From assembly GCF_019710585.1 (NCBI RefSeq), contig NZ_JAIFZQ010000020.1, positions 372,001-436,000 of the forward strand: a stretch of 64,000 nucleotides of DNA, given 5' to 3'. Position 1 is the stretch's first letter. Each line of letters begins with the position of its first letter. This document shows positions 32,730-41,192 of the stretch, one piece after another. The notes under the pieces were generated by a model, which worked only from the letters and a program-made list of their open reading frames with translations, made no database searches and had not been told where the DNA came from. Both the position numbers and the translations under genes were made by a program. The stretch comes from Arthrobacter sp. MAHUQ-56. GTDB lineage: Bacteria; Actinomycetota; Actinomycetes; Actinomycetales; Micrococcaceae.

Positions 32730-34352
32730 ATGGGCGTCCTGCTGATCCTCTGGCGGCAACGCCTGCGGCGGGACCGCTGGCAGCTGCCCTGCTGGATCCT
32801 GGTCATCGGGGCGTTCGCCCTGTTCGCAGTCTCGGTCGTCAGCTCAACCTACGGCACTGCCGCAAGCCGCTCGGAAATCCTGCAGGTAGCCATCGCCACG
32901 CCCGCCATCCTGATGCTGCGCGGCCTTCCCCGCGGAGCGGACCAGGGCGCCTTCACGTTCTTCCTGATCTATGCTTTCCTTGCCCTGCTGGCCGGCTTGA
33001 TGAGCACCTTCCTGGCGGTGCGCCATTCACGGGCCGACGAGGAAACCGGCGGCGCAGAACTCGTGGCGGCCACTCCTGCCGGACGCCTGCTGCCCAACAC
33101 CGCCACCGTCCTGCACGGCACCGCCGCCAACGTCCTGGCGGGACTCGCCGTCTTCGGAGGGTTTGCCGCCCGAGGCCTGGACCCGCAGGGTTCCCTTCTC
33201 GCCGGGACCGCCACGGGCGCCGTCGGCCTCTGCTTCCTGGGCATGGGGCTGCTGGTGGCCCAGTGCATGGGGACTTCGCGCGGCGCCAACGGTGTCTCCG
33301 CGGCCCTGGTTGTCCTTGCTTATGTGGTGCGCGGAATCGGGGATGCCACGGGGACGCCGCACTCCGACGGCACCACCATGACCGAAGGCGCGGCCAGCTG
33401 GTTCTCACCCATCGGCTGGGGACAGCAGACGTTCGCCTTTTCCGGCAACCGCGCGTGGCCGCTGCTGCTCCCGCTCGGACTCGGCGCTGCCTGCCTTACG
33501 GCCGCCTGGCTCATCCTGCGCGTCCGCGACACCGGCGACAGCGTCTGGGGTGACAGGCCGGCACGGACATCCGCTCGGGCAGGATTGAACAGCCCGGTCG
33601 CCCTGGCGTTGCGGCTGCAGTCCGGCTCGATCCTCGGATGGGGGCTGAGCGGGCTGGCCCTGGGCCTGTTGGCGGGGTCGCTGGGAAAGGCGATTGCCGC
33701 CGTCGACAATCCCGGCAGCGGAATTACTGCGGCGCTGCGGGCCATGCTCCGGTCGCAGGGGATCTCGCTGACCCAGCTCATGGTCTCGGTGCTCTTCTCG
33801 ATCGCCGGCGTCCTGGCCGCGGCCTGCGCACTCCAGGCCGTCATCAGGCTGCGGCAGGAGGAAGCCTCCGGCACCGCCGAACTCCTGCTGGCCGCCCCGG
33901 TGGGCCGGGTGCGGTGGCTGGCCGGCTACTTGGCCCTGGGTGCCCTGGCGGTGGTCCTGGTGCTGGGCCTGGCGGGGGTGGGCGCCTGGGCCACCCTCAC
34001 CGGATCAGGTGATGAGTCCATGCCGGCCGACGCGCTCTGGCAGACCGTCCTGGCGCAGTTGCCGGCGGCGCTGCTCTACCTCGCCGTACCCGCGCTGGTG
34101 TTTGTCCTGTGGCCCGCCGCGACCATCGCCGCCGGCTGGGTGCTGCTGGGGCTGGGCGTGTTCTTGGGGATCTTCGGCGGCATGCTGGGGATTGACCAGG
34201 GCCTGCGGGACCTGTCCCCGTTCACGCACACACCGGTCCCGCACGGGGACGCCACGGACTGGAGCGGTGCCTGGTGGATGCTGGCCATCGCCGGGGCTGT
34301 TGCCTGCCTCGCCGTGCTCGTGATGCGGCGGCGGGAGGTGGGGACGGCATGA
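32730..34352 (+). CDS. ABC-2 type permease, polyketide-antibiotic exporter type
   Basis: From the ATG at 32730 (GAGGGGA 10 nt upstream) this is 540 aa with about twelve membrane helices. The protein is an internal duplication: each half has an EE.(S)GGAEL(V/L)(A/L)A(A)P(A/V)GR motif (ETGGAELVAATPAGRLLP near residue 112; ASGTAELLLAAPVGRVRW near 385) in the first cytoplasmic loop. This layout is known for exporters of polyether or polyketide antibiotics in actinobacteria. Substrate here is unknown; no biosynthetic cluster is present. It overlaps the next gene by 4 bp. Confidence 0.83.
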   Translation: MGVLLILWRQRLRRDRWQLPCWILVIGAFALFAVSVVSSTYGTAASRSEILQVAIATPAILMLRGLPRGADQGAFTFFLIYAFLALLAGLMSTFLAVRHSRADEETGGAELVAATPAGRLLPNTATVLHGTAANVLAGLAVFGGFAARGLDPQGSLLAGTATGAVGLCFLGMGLLVAQCMGTSRGANGVSAALVVLAYVVRGIGDATGTPHSDGTTMTEGAASWFSPIGWGQQTFAFSGNRAWPLLLPLGLGAACLTAAWLILRVRDTGDSVWGDRPARTSARAGLNSPVALALRLQSGSILGWGLSGLALGLLAGSLGKAIAAVDNPGSGITAALRAMLRSQGISLTQLMVSVLFSIAGVLAAACALQAVIRLRQEEASGTAELLLAAPVGRVRWLAGYLALGALAVVLVLGLAGVGAWATLTGSGDESMPADALWQTVLAQLPAALLYLAVPALVFVLWPAATIAAGWVLLGLGVFLGIFGGMLGIDQGLRDLSPFTHTPVPHGDATDWSGAWWMLAIAGAVACLAVLVMRRREVGTA

Positions 34353-34828
34353 GCGATGCTGCTGTATCAGCCGAGGCCGTGACTGCTGCTGCTGAAAGGG
34401 CCGCCGCAGGATTCGCCGCGGCCGGGTTCCCGAAGATGCCGGCCCGGGCGCTGCTGGCCCTCGTGGCCTCCGAGGACGGGAGCCTGACGGCGGCCGAATT
34501 GGGGGAGCGGCTCGGTGCCAGCGCCGCGGCCGTGTCCGGGGCCGTTCGGTACCTGCAGACGGTGGGGTTCGTGCACCGGGTTGCCCGGCCCGGCAGCCGC
34601 CGCGACCTCTACGCCCTGCACGACGACGAGTGGTACGTGGTCTCGATGCGCAATAGCCCCATCTACGAAAAACTGGCCGAGTTGACCGACGCCACCGCGG
34701 AAACCCTTCCCGCGGGGTCCGCCGCCCGGGCACGGGTTGCGGAAATGGCCCGGTTCTACCGCTTCCTCAACTCCCGGATGCCTGGGTTGCTGGATGATTG
34801 GGAAAATGAGCGGGAGGCGGAGCCGTGA
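34349..34828 (+). CDS. GbsR/MarR-like transcriptional regulator
   Basis: From the ATG at 34349, which overlaps the permease stop, this is 159 aa. A winged helix spans about residues 25-95 (PKMPARALLALVASEDGSLT, LGERLGASAAAVSGAVRYLQ, VARPGSRRDLYALHDDEW). The remainder is helical (YEKLAELTDATAETLPAGSA). GbsR-type proteins often sit next to exporters and sense their cargo. It probably binds the palindrome at 31679-31694. The end overlaps corA by 4 bp. Confidence 0.82.
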   Translation: MSDAAVSAEAVTAAAERAAAGFAAAGFPKMPARALLALVASEDGSLTAAELGERLGASAAAVSGAVRYLQTVGFVHRVARPGSRRDLYALHDDEWYVVSMRNSPIYEKLAELTDATAETLPAGSAARARVAEMARFYRFLNSRMPGLLDDWENEREAEP

Positions 34829-35841
34829 CCATCATTGACAATGCGGTGTACGTGAACGGCCTGCGCACCGAGGACCCGGAGGACCTTGACGAGACCTACT
34901 TCCTGCTGCGGCAGCGCGAGGGGATGGCCTGGATCGGGCTCTACCGCCCCGACGCGGAGGAACTCCAGTCGGTGGGGGAGGAATTCGACCTCAACCCGCT
35001 GGCCATCGAGGACGCCCTCGCAGGGCATCAGCGCGCCAAGCTGGAACACTACGGCGAGTGCCTGTTCCTGGTGCTCCGGCCGGCCAGGTACCTGGATGAC
35101 GTGGAGAAGGTGGACTTCGGCGAGATCCATGTCTTCGTGGGTGACGAGTACGTGGTCACGGTCCGGCACGCCGAATCCCCGGACCTTGCCAAGGTCCGCC
35201 GCCGGATGGAATCCATGCCGGAGTTCCTGGCGCTGGGCCCCGATGCCGTGCTGTACGGCATCCTGGACCAAGTGGTGGACGAGTACGAGCCCGTGGCCGC
35301 CGGCCTGGAGAACGACATCGACGAGATCGAGGACGACCTGTTCGGTGCCGACCCGGACGTCTCCCGCAGGATCTACGAGCTCTCCCGCCAAGTCATCACG
35401 TTCCAGCGCGCCACCAGCCCACTGGTGGGGATCCTGCAGGCGCTGATGTCCGGGACCCCGGACCGCGAGCAGGCCACCGAGCTGCGGGACCACTACCGCG
35501 ATGTCCTGGACCACGTGATCCGGCTGAACGAGCGCGTGGCATCCTTCCGCGCCCTGCTGCAGAATGCCCTGGCCGTGAATGCGGCCCTGGTGGCGCAGCG
35601 CCAGAACGAAGAGATGCAGCGGATGACCCAGTCCAGCTTTGAGCAGAACGAGCAGGTCAAGCGCATCTCTTCCTGGGCCGCCATCCTGTTCGCGCCCACG
35701 CTCGTGGCATCCATCTACGGCATGAATTTCGCAAACATGCCCGAACTGGGCTGGGCGGAAGGCTACCCCTTCGCCCTGGGACTGATGGTGGCGATGGGCC
35801 TGGCCCTGTACTTGGCGTTCAAGCACAACAAGTGGATCTGA
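34825..35841 (+). CDS. corA: CorA-family magnesium/cobalt transporter
   Basis: This 338-aa protein has a long cytoplasmic alpha/beta region (residues 1-275) and two C-terminal membrane helices (about 280-300 and 315-335). IYGMNF, the family pore motif (GMN), lies between them. The extended charged helix with QRQNEEMQRMT precedes the first membrane helix, as in CorA. The GTG start overlaps the previous stop, so it is translated with the ABC exporter operon. A reason for linking Mg transport to this exporter is not evident. Confidence 0.88.
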   Translation: MTIIDNAVYVNGLRTEDPEDLDETYFLLRQREGMAWIGLYRPDAEELQSVGEEFDLNPLAIEDALAGHQRAKLEHYGECLFLVLRPARYLDDVEKVDFGEIHVFVGDEYVVTVRHAESPDLAKVRRRMESMPEFLALGPDAVLYGILDQVVDEYEPVAAGLENDIDEIEDDLFGADPDVSRRIYELSRQVITFQRATSPLVGILQALMSGTPDREQATELRDHYRDVLDHVIRLNERVASFRALLQNALAVNAALVAQRQNEEMQRMTQSSFEQNEQVKRISSWAAILFAPTLVASIYGMNFANMPELGWAEGYPFALGLMVAMGLALYLAFKHNKWI

Positions 35842-35950
35842 CCCGCCATCGGCGCGCCGCCCCGGGCTTCGTGGCCTGCGATGGGCCGCAGATACTAGGC
35901 CTGCTTAGCAGTTGGCGGCCTGGCAACGTGACCGGCGTACAGTAAACGGC

Positions 35951-36994
35951 ATGCCCCACCTCCCGCCTGACCTTCCCGCGCCCGCTGTCCTGCCGGACGG
36001 TATGCCGGCCCTGGGCGAACTCCTGGCAGAGGCCCGCGTTCTCAGCCTGCCCATGCGGGTGAAGTTCCGCGGCATCATGGAGCGCGAAACCCTGCTGCTG
36101 CGCGGCCCCCAGGGGTGGGGTGAGTTTTGCCCGTTCCCGGAGTACGGCGACGCCGAAGCCTCCCGGTGGCTGGCCGCCGCCATCGAGGCGGGGTGGCAGG
36201 GTTTCCCGGCCCCGCTGCGGACGTCGGTTCCGGTCAATGCCACTGTCCCGGCCGTCCCCGCCGACCGGGTGCCGGACGTGCTGTCCCGGTTCGGCCGGGT
36301 GGACGCGGTAAAGGTGAAGGTGGCCGAACGCGGGCAGTCATTGGACGACGACGTCGCCCGGCTTCACGCCGTCCGCGCCGCGTTGCCGGCGGCCGCCGTC
36401 CGGGTGGACGCCAATGGCGGCTGGGACGTGCCCGCCGCCGTGGAGGCACTCACCAGGCTGGCTCCTGTTGGGCTGGAATACGCCGAGCAGCCCGTGCCCT
36501 CCATCGAAGGCCTCGCCGAAGTCCGTGCCCGGCTCCGCGACGCCGGAACGCCGGTGCTGATCGCCGCCGACGAGAGCGTCCGCAAGGAATCCGACCCCCT
36601 GCGCGTGGCCCGTGCCGGCGCGGCGGACCTCTTGGTGGTCAAGGTGGCGCCGCTCGGGGGAGTGCGGCGCGCCCTGGACATCGTGGCACAGGCCGGGCTT
36701 CCCGCCGTCGTCAGCTCAGCCTTGGACACCTCCGTGGGCATCCGCGCCGGCCTGGCGCTCGCGGCGGCGCTGCCGGACCTGCCCTACGCCTGCGGGCTGG
36801 GCACGGTGTCCCTGTTCGAATCGGACGTCACGCTGGATCCGCTGGTGGCCGACGACGGCGCCATCCGCCTGCGGGACGCCGTCCCCGACGCCGGGCTGCT
36901 TGAGCGGTTTGCGGCTCCCGCTGAACGCCGGGAATGGTGGCTGGACCGGCTCCGCCGCGTCCACGCGCTCCTCGCCCCATCGGTTGCTGGGTAA
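35951..36994 (+). CDS. menC: o-succinylbenzoate synthase (MenC)
   Basis: This 347-aa enolase-superfamily enzyme dehydrates SHCHC to o-succinylbenzoate in menaquinone synthesis. KVKVAERGQ supplies the catalytic lysine (about residue 123), VRVDANGGWD the first metal-binding Asp, EYAEQP the Glu, AADESVRK the third acidic ligand, and VVKVAPLGG the second lysine. TACAGT lies 7 nt before the ATG, so the transcript is probably leaderless. The last codons and stop lie inside a 27-bp-arm palindrome. Other men genes lie at 39344 and 44154-46443. Confidence 0.9.
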   Translation: MPHLPPDLPAPAVLPDGMPALGELLAEARVLSLPMRVKFRGIMERETLLLRGPQGWGEFCPFPEYGDAEASRWLAAAIEAGWQGFPAPLRTSVPVNATVPAVPADRVPDVLSRFGRVDAVKVKVAERGQSLDDDVARLHAVRAALPAAAVRVDANGGWDVPAAVEALTRLAPVGLEYAEQPVPSIEGLAEVRARLRDAGTPVLIAADESVRKESDPLRVARAGAADLLVVKVAPLGGVRRALDIVAQAGLPAVVSSALDTSVGIRAGLALAAALPDLPYACGLGTVSLFESDVTLDPLVADDGAIRLRDAVPDAGLLERFAAPAERREWWLDRLRRVHALLAPSVAG

Positions 36995-37039
36995 CTGCCG
37001 TTTTCCGGCTCCAAAAGGGCAGTTGCTCAGCAGCCGATG
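36978..37039. repeat. dispersed palindrome, family B copy 1, overlapping the menC stop
   Basis: Arms of 27 bp (36978-37004, 37013-37039) match at 23 of 27 positions around an 8-nt loop. The menC TAA is inside the left arm. The core CTGCCGTTTT...CCAAAAGGGCAG resembles that of the palindrome at 44081-44146. It may serve as a terminator. Confidence 0.8.
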
Positions 37040-37062
37040 AGCCGGGCGGGGGCGTTCCTGCA

Positions 37063-37095
37063 GGTCACGGGCGGTTCACCCTGAGTTCATCCAAT
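37063..37095 (+). promoter_or_regulatory. PHO box: three 11-bp direct repeats upstream of phoX
   Basis: GGTCACGGGCG, GTTCACCCTGA and GTTCATCCAAT follow one another without gaps, each 11 bp. This is the arrangement of actinobacterial PhoP operators (direct repeats of GTTCACC every 11 bp). A -35 (TTCATC 37086-37091) and -10 (TAGGAC 37109-37114, 17-bp spacer) overlap its end, as in PhoP-activated promoters. Confidence 0.75.
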
Positions 37096-37166
37096 CGATG
37101 CGTTTGCGTAGGACGCGGCTGGAAGGGTGGGCGGGCATCCCCAGAGAGATTCCTTGGAAGGTTCCC

Positions 37167-39233
37167 ATGTCTGAAACAGCCCGCAAGTTCACCCTGCTGC
37201 CTATGCTCGGCCACACCAAGGGCAAGCGCAGCCCCGTCACCTGCGCCCTCAAGTGCGACAACGCCTGCGCCGGGGAGGTCTGCAACACCAGCTCCAACGG
37301 CTACTTCCGCGACATTGCCTCCGCCGCCATGTCGCGCCGCGCCGCCCTGGGCCTGGGCGCCGCCGGTGCGCTCGCCGTCGTCCTTGGCTCCGCCGTGACC
37401 TCCAACGAACCTGCCTCCGCCGCCGGGCTGTCCAAGGCCGCCACGGAGGGTTTCGGGAAGTCCAAGCTGGAGTTCACCGCCATCAAGCCGGTGGACAAGG
37501 CCGTTGACGCCTTCACGGTGCCCGAAGGCTTCTCCTGGCAGCCCATCATCCGCTGGGGCGACCCGCTGTTCAACGACTCCCCGGATTTCGACCTGAACAA
37601 CCAGACCGCCGCCGCGCAGGCCCGGCAGTTCGGCTACAACAACGACTACACGGACATCCTGGAGATCCCCGGCAGCAAGGGCCGCCGCGCCGTCCTGTTC
37701 ACCAACCACGAGTACACCAACGAAAGCATCATGGTCCCTGCCGGCTACGACGCCGCGGAGACCCGTGCCATCGGCCGCGCCGCCCATGGCCTGGCCGTCG
37801 TGGAGCTGGAGCGCAAGAACACCACAAAGCCCTGGAGCTACGTGAAGGGCGCGCCGCTGAACCGCCGCTACCTCTCCGACACCACGTACGAACTGACGGG
37901 CCCGGTGGCCGGCTCGGCGCTGGTGAAGACCGCCGCGGACCCGTCCGGCCGCGCCATCAAGGGCACGTTTGGCAACTGCTCCGGCGGCACCACCCCGTGG
38001 GGCACCATCCTCTCCGGCGAGGAAAACTTCAACGGCTACTTCGTGGCAGCCGGCACCTCCGCCGGCGACAAGCGCTACGGGCTCACGTCCAAGCCCACCG
38101 CCCGCAAGTGGGAACTCGACGACCCACGCTTCGACACCCGCAACCCCGGCTACGAGAACGAGGCCAACCGCTTCGGCTGGATCGTGGAGGTGGACCCGTT
38201 CGACCCCACTTCCACCCCCAAGAAGCGCTCCGCCATGGGCCGGTTCAAGCACGAGGGCGCGAACGTGATCGTGGCCGAGTCCGGGCACGTGGTGGCGTAC
38301 ATGGGCGACGACGAAAAGTTCGACTACCTCTACAAGTTCGTCTCGAAGGACAAGTACGTTGAAGGCGACCGCAGGAACAACATGAACCTGCTGTCCGAGG
38401 GCGACCTGTACGTTGCCAAGTTCACCGGCAACTCGCCCGCCGCGGAGATCACCGGCACCGGCGCGCTTCCCTCCGACGGCGCGTTCGACGGCACCGGCGA
38501 ATGGCTGCCCCTCGTGGTGGGCGGCAAGTCCGCCGTCCCCGGCATGTCCGTCGAGGAGGTCCTGGTGTACACCCGCCTGGCCGCCGACAAGGTGGGCCCC
38601 ACCAAGATGGACCGCTGCGAGGACGTCCAGCCCAGCCTGCACACCGGCAAGGTCTACGTGGTCTGCACCAACAACTCGGACCGTGGCACCGGCACCAAGG
38701 AAGGCGCCACGGAGGTCAACCCGCGCACGCAGAACCGGGACGGCCACATCGTGGAGATCGCCGAAGCCGGCGACCAGACCTCCACGAAGTTCAACTGGAC
38801 CCTCCTGATGGTCTGCGGCGATCCGGCCCAGGGCGACGTCACCTACTTCTCCGGCTACCCGGTGGACAAGGTTTCGCCCATCTCCTGCCCGGACAACGTG
38901 GCCTTCGACTCCGTGGGCAACCTGTGGATCTCCACCGACGGCGCCCCCTCCGGCATCGGCTACAACGACGGCCTCTTCAAGGTCACGCTGGACGGCGCCG
39001 AGCGCGGCAAGGTGGAGCAGTTCCTCTCCGTTCCCCGCGATGCCGAGACCTGCGGCCCGGTCATCCACGACGACGAGCGCACGGTGTTCGTTTCCGTGCA
39101 GCACCCGGGCGAGGACGGCACCTTCGAGGCACCCAACTCCTATTTCCCGGACTACGTCCCGGCAGGTACGACGCCGGCCCCCGGCCAGGTGCGCGCGCCC
39201 CGTCCCTCAGTGGTCCAGGTGTTCCGCGGCTAA
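37167..39233 (+). CDS. phoX: PhoX-family alkaline phosphatase, Tat-exported
   Basis: From the ATG at 37167 (GGAAGG upstream) this is 688 aa. The N-terminus has cysteines (CALKCDNACAGEVC) and then a Tat signal (SRRAALGLGAAGALAVVLG, about residues 54-75). The mature domain is of the DUF839/PhoX type (GFSWQPIIRWGDPLF, TNHEYTNESIMVP, GTILSGEENFNGYF, RFKHEGANVI, CPDNVAFDSVGNLWISTDG). PhoX enzymes release phosphate from organic esters using calcium and iron. The PHO box in front fits phosphate-starvation control. The conserved Cys of the iron site may be CSGGTTPWG. It is followed by a family A palindrome. Confidence 0.9.
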   Translation: MSETARKFTLLPMLGHTKGKRSPVTCALKCDNACAGEVCNTSSNGYFRDIASAAMSRRAALGLGAAGALAVVLGSAVTSNEPASAAGLSKAATEGFGKSKLEFTAIKPVDKAVDAFTVPEGFSWQPIIRWGDPLFNDSPDFDLNNQTAAAQARQFGYNNDYTDILEIPGSKGRRAVLFTNHEYTNESIMVPAGYDAAETRAIGRAAHGLAVVELERKNTTKPWSYVKGAPLNRRYLSDTTYELTGPVAGSALVKTAADPSGRAIKGTFGNCSGGTTPWGTILSGEENFNGYFVAAGTSAGDKRYGLTSKPTARKWELDDPRFDTRNPGYENEANRFGWIVEVDPFDPTSTPKKRSAMGRFKHEGANVIVAESGHVVAYMGDDEKFDYLYKFVSKDKYVEGDRRNNMNLLSEGDLYVAKFTGNSPAAEITGTGALPSDGAFDGTGEWLPLVVGGKSAVPGMSVEEVLVYTRLAADKVGPTKMDRCEDVQPSLHTGKVYVVCTNNSDRGTGTKEGATEVNPRTQNRDGHIVEIAEAGDQTSTKFNWTLLMVCGDPAQGDVTYFSGYPVDKVSPISCPDNVAFDSVGNLWISTDGAPSGIGYNDGLFKVTLDGAERGKVEQFLSVPRDAETCGPVIHDDERTVFVSVQHPGEDGTFEAPNSYFPDYVPAGTTPAPGQVRAPRPSVVQVFRG

Positions 39234-39242
39234 TCCCCCCCG

Positions 39243-39301
39243 TTGCTCTATCACTTTTGGTCCCCAAAACCCCGGTTTAGGGACCATAAGTGATAGAGCA
39301 A
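39243..39301. repeat. dispersed palindrome, family A copy 2
   Basis: TTGCTCTATCACTTTTGGTC at 39243 pairs with its near complement ending at 39301. It is closely similar to 24789-24845 (same outer arm TGCTCTATCACTT and same GGTCCC core). It lies between phoX and menD and may terminate phoX. Confidence 0.85.
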
Positions 39302-39343
39302 GCGGGAACTACGGCGGGTGTTGGAGGGTGGCAGACTGGGTGA

Positions 39344-41131
39344 GTGACTTCGTTGAACGAGCCCGCCCCCGACGCCACCCCATCCGCCTCCGCAGAAGCC
39401 CCGCATCCCGGTGACGCATCCGGGCTGGACACCCCTGAGCTGAGCGCGCTGGCCGCGGCGCGGATCGCCGTCGACGTCCTGCTCGACGGCGGCGTGCGGC
39501 ACGTGGTGGTGTCGCCGGGTTCGCGGTCGGCCCCCATGGCGTACGCGTTGGCCGAGGCGTCGGCGGCGGGCCGGGTGGACCTGCTGGTCCGGATCGACGA
39601 ACGCTCCGCCGGGTTCACGGCCCTGGGCCTGGCCCTTGCCACCGGCTCGCCCGCCGCCGTCCTCACCACATCCGGGACCGCCGTCGGGAACGTGATGCCC
39701 GCGGTCATGGAGGCCAACCATGCCGCCGTCCCGCTGATCGTGCTCTCCGCCGACCGGCCGGACGAGTTGCGGGGGACAGGGGCCAACCAAACCACCGTGC
39801 AGCCTGACCTGTTCGGCGAACAGGTCCGTTTCGCGGCCGACGTTCCGGCCGGAAGCAACCCGGAGCGCGCAATCCAAACCGGCCTCTCTGCCGCCACCGG
39901 CGCGTTCCCGCAGCTGCCGCCGGGACCGGTGCAGCTGAACCTCGCGTTCCGCGATCCGCTGGTTCCGTCGCCCGGGGAAAGCCTGCCCGAGGTGGTGGAG
40001 CGGCAGCGCTACCGGGTGGGCACCGAGCCGCTGGTCATGAACCTGCCGCCGGCGCCGGACACCCTGCCGGAGCGGCGCACGGTGGTGCTGGCAGGGCACG
40101 ACGCCGGCCCGGTCGCCGAGGCGTTCGCGCGAGCCCACAACCTGCCGCTGCTCGCCGAACCGTCCTCCAACTCGCGGTTTGGCCCCAACGCTGTGGGCCC
40201 GTACCGGCTGCTCCTGGAACATTTCGGCGCCGGTTCTGCGCAACCAATCGAACGCGTGGTGCTGTTCGGCCGGCCCACGCTGTCCCGTCCGGTGGCCGCA
40301 CTCCTGGCCCGCGCCGACGTTGAATCAGCCCTGTACCAGCCGGTGCCCGTGGCCTGGTATGAGCCCGGGCGGCGCACGGAACTGCCGCTGGAAAACCTCG
40401 CAGACCTCGCTGATTTCGCCGGCCGCGGGGCTTCTTCCTGGCTGGACACCTGGCTCCTGGCAGGCTCCGCGGCCCAGCATGCACTGGACCAGGTGCTGTC
40501 CGCGACGGCTGCCGCCACCGGCCCGTCCGTGGCGTCGCTGGTGTGGAAGACCGCGCGCGGCCAGCTGCTTCTCGGATCTTCCAACGGCATCCGCGATGTG
40601 GACCTCGCCGGGCTGCCCGCGCCGGAACCCGCCGCCACCGTCTACGCCAACCGGGGCCTGGCCGGGATCGACGGCACCATCTCCACCGCCACCGGAATCG
40701 CGCTGGGCGGCAGGCAGGAAACCACAGTGCTGCTGGGCGACGTCACCTTCCTGCACGACGCCGGCGGCCTCCTCCTGGGCGCAGGGGAGGAGCAGCCGGA
40801 CCTGCGGATCGTGGTCCTGAACGATTCCGGCGGCGCCATCTTCGGGCTGCTCGAACACGGTGGCGTGGAGGAGTCCGGCCGCTACGGAGACGCCGTCGAA
40901 CGCCTCTTCGGCACCCCGCACTCAGTGGACATCGCGGCACTCGCCAAGGCGTACGGCGTCGGACATTCAGTGGTCAGTACGACGGCGGGACTCGCCGAAG
41001 CGCTCCACCAGCCTGTGCAGGGGCGCAGCATCGTGGAGGTCCGCACGGACCGCCATTCGCTGCGGCAGCTCCACTCCAGGATTAAGGAAGCGGTGGCCGC
41101 TGCCGTCGACGGCGTGCTGGCCGGGCAGTGA
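39344..41131 (+). CDS. menD: SEPHCHC synthase (MenD)
   Basis: This 595-aa thiamine-diphosphate enzyme joins 2-oxoglutarate-derived succinic semialdehyde to isochorismate in menaquinone synthesis. HVVVSPGSRSAPMAYALAEA is the N-terminal signature, and LTTSGTAVGNVMPAVMEANH the next conserved block. The diphosphate-binding GDVTFLHDAGGLL..LNDSGGAIF (about residues 465-500) is present. GTG start at 39344 with CAGACT 6 nt upstream suggests a leaderless transcript. An MFAS-like N-terminal extension of about 30 Ala/Pro residues precedes the core. A strong bidirectional terminator follows. Confidence 0.92.
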   Translation: MTSLNEPAPDATPSASAEAPHPGDASGLDTPELSALAAARIAVDVLLDGGVRHVVVSPGSRSAPMAYALAEASAAGRVDLLVRIDERSAGFTALGLALATGSPAAVLTTSGTAVGNVMPAVMEANHAAVPLIVLSADRPDELRGTGANQTTVQPDLFGEQVRFAADVPAGSNPERAIQTGLSAATGAFPQLPPGPVQLNLAFRDPLVPSPGESLPEVVERQRYRVGTEPLVMNLPPAPDTLPERRTVVLAGHDAGPVAEAFARAHNLPLLAEPSSNSRFGPNAVGPYRLLLEHFGAGSAQPIERVVLFGRPTLSRPVAALLARADVESALYQPVPVAWYEPGRRTELPLENLADLADFAGRGASSWLDTWLLAGSAAQHALDQVLSATAAATGPSVASLVWKTARGQLLLGSSNGIRDVDLAGLPAPEPAATVYANRGLAGIDGTISTATGIALGGRQETTVLLGDVTFLHDAGGLLLGAGEEQPDLRIVVLNDSGGAIFGLLEHGGVEESGRYGDAVERLFGTPHSVDIAALAKAYGVGHSVVSTTAGLAEALHQPVQGRSIVEVRTDRHSLRQLHSRIKEAVAAAVDGVLAGQ

Positions 41132-41182
41132 CGAAAAAACGACGGCCGCCGCGTGAATCCACGCGGCGGCCGTCGTTTTCGT
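41131..41182. terminator. bidirectional terminator between menD and the amino-acid ABC operon
   Basis: A 23-25-bp near-perfect inverted repeat spans ACGAAAAAACGACGGCCGCC... to ...GGCGGCCGTCGTTTTCGT with a 4-nt loop. A-run and T-run at the two ends allow termination on both strands. It starts at the last base of menD and lies 10 bp from the ABC ATPase gene end. Confidence 0.9.
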
Positions 41183-41192
41183 AAGAGGCTGC

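Noticed and set aside
37065..39104. 679-codon open frame antisense to phoX
   Set aside because: Shadow frame with no recognisable domain; phoX on the plus strand has Tat signal, PHO box and family motifs.
41133..41182. Riboswitch-like structure before the amino-acid ABC genes
   Set aside because: It is a simple long hairpin between the ends of convergent genes, which is a terminator position, not a leader.
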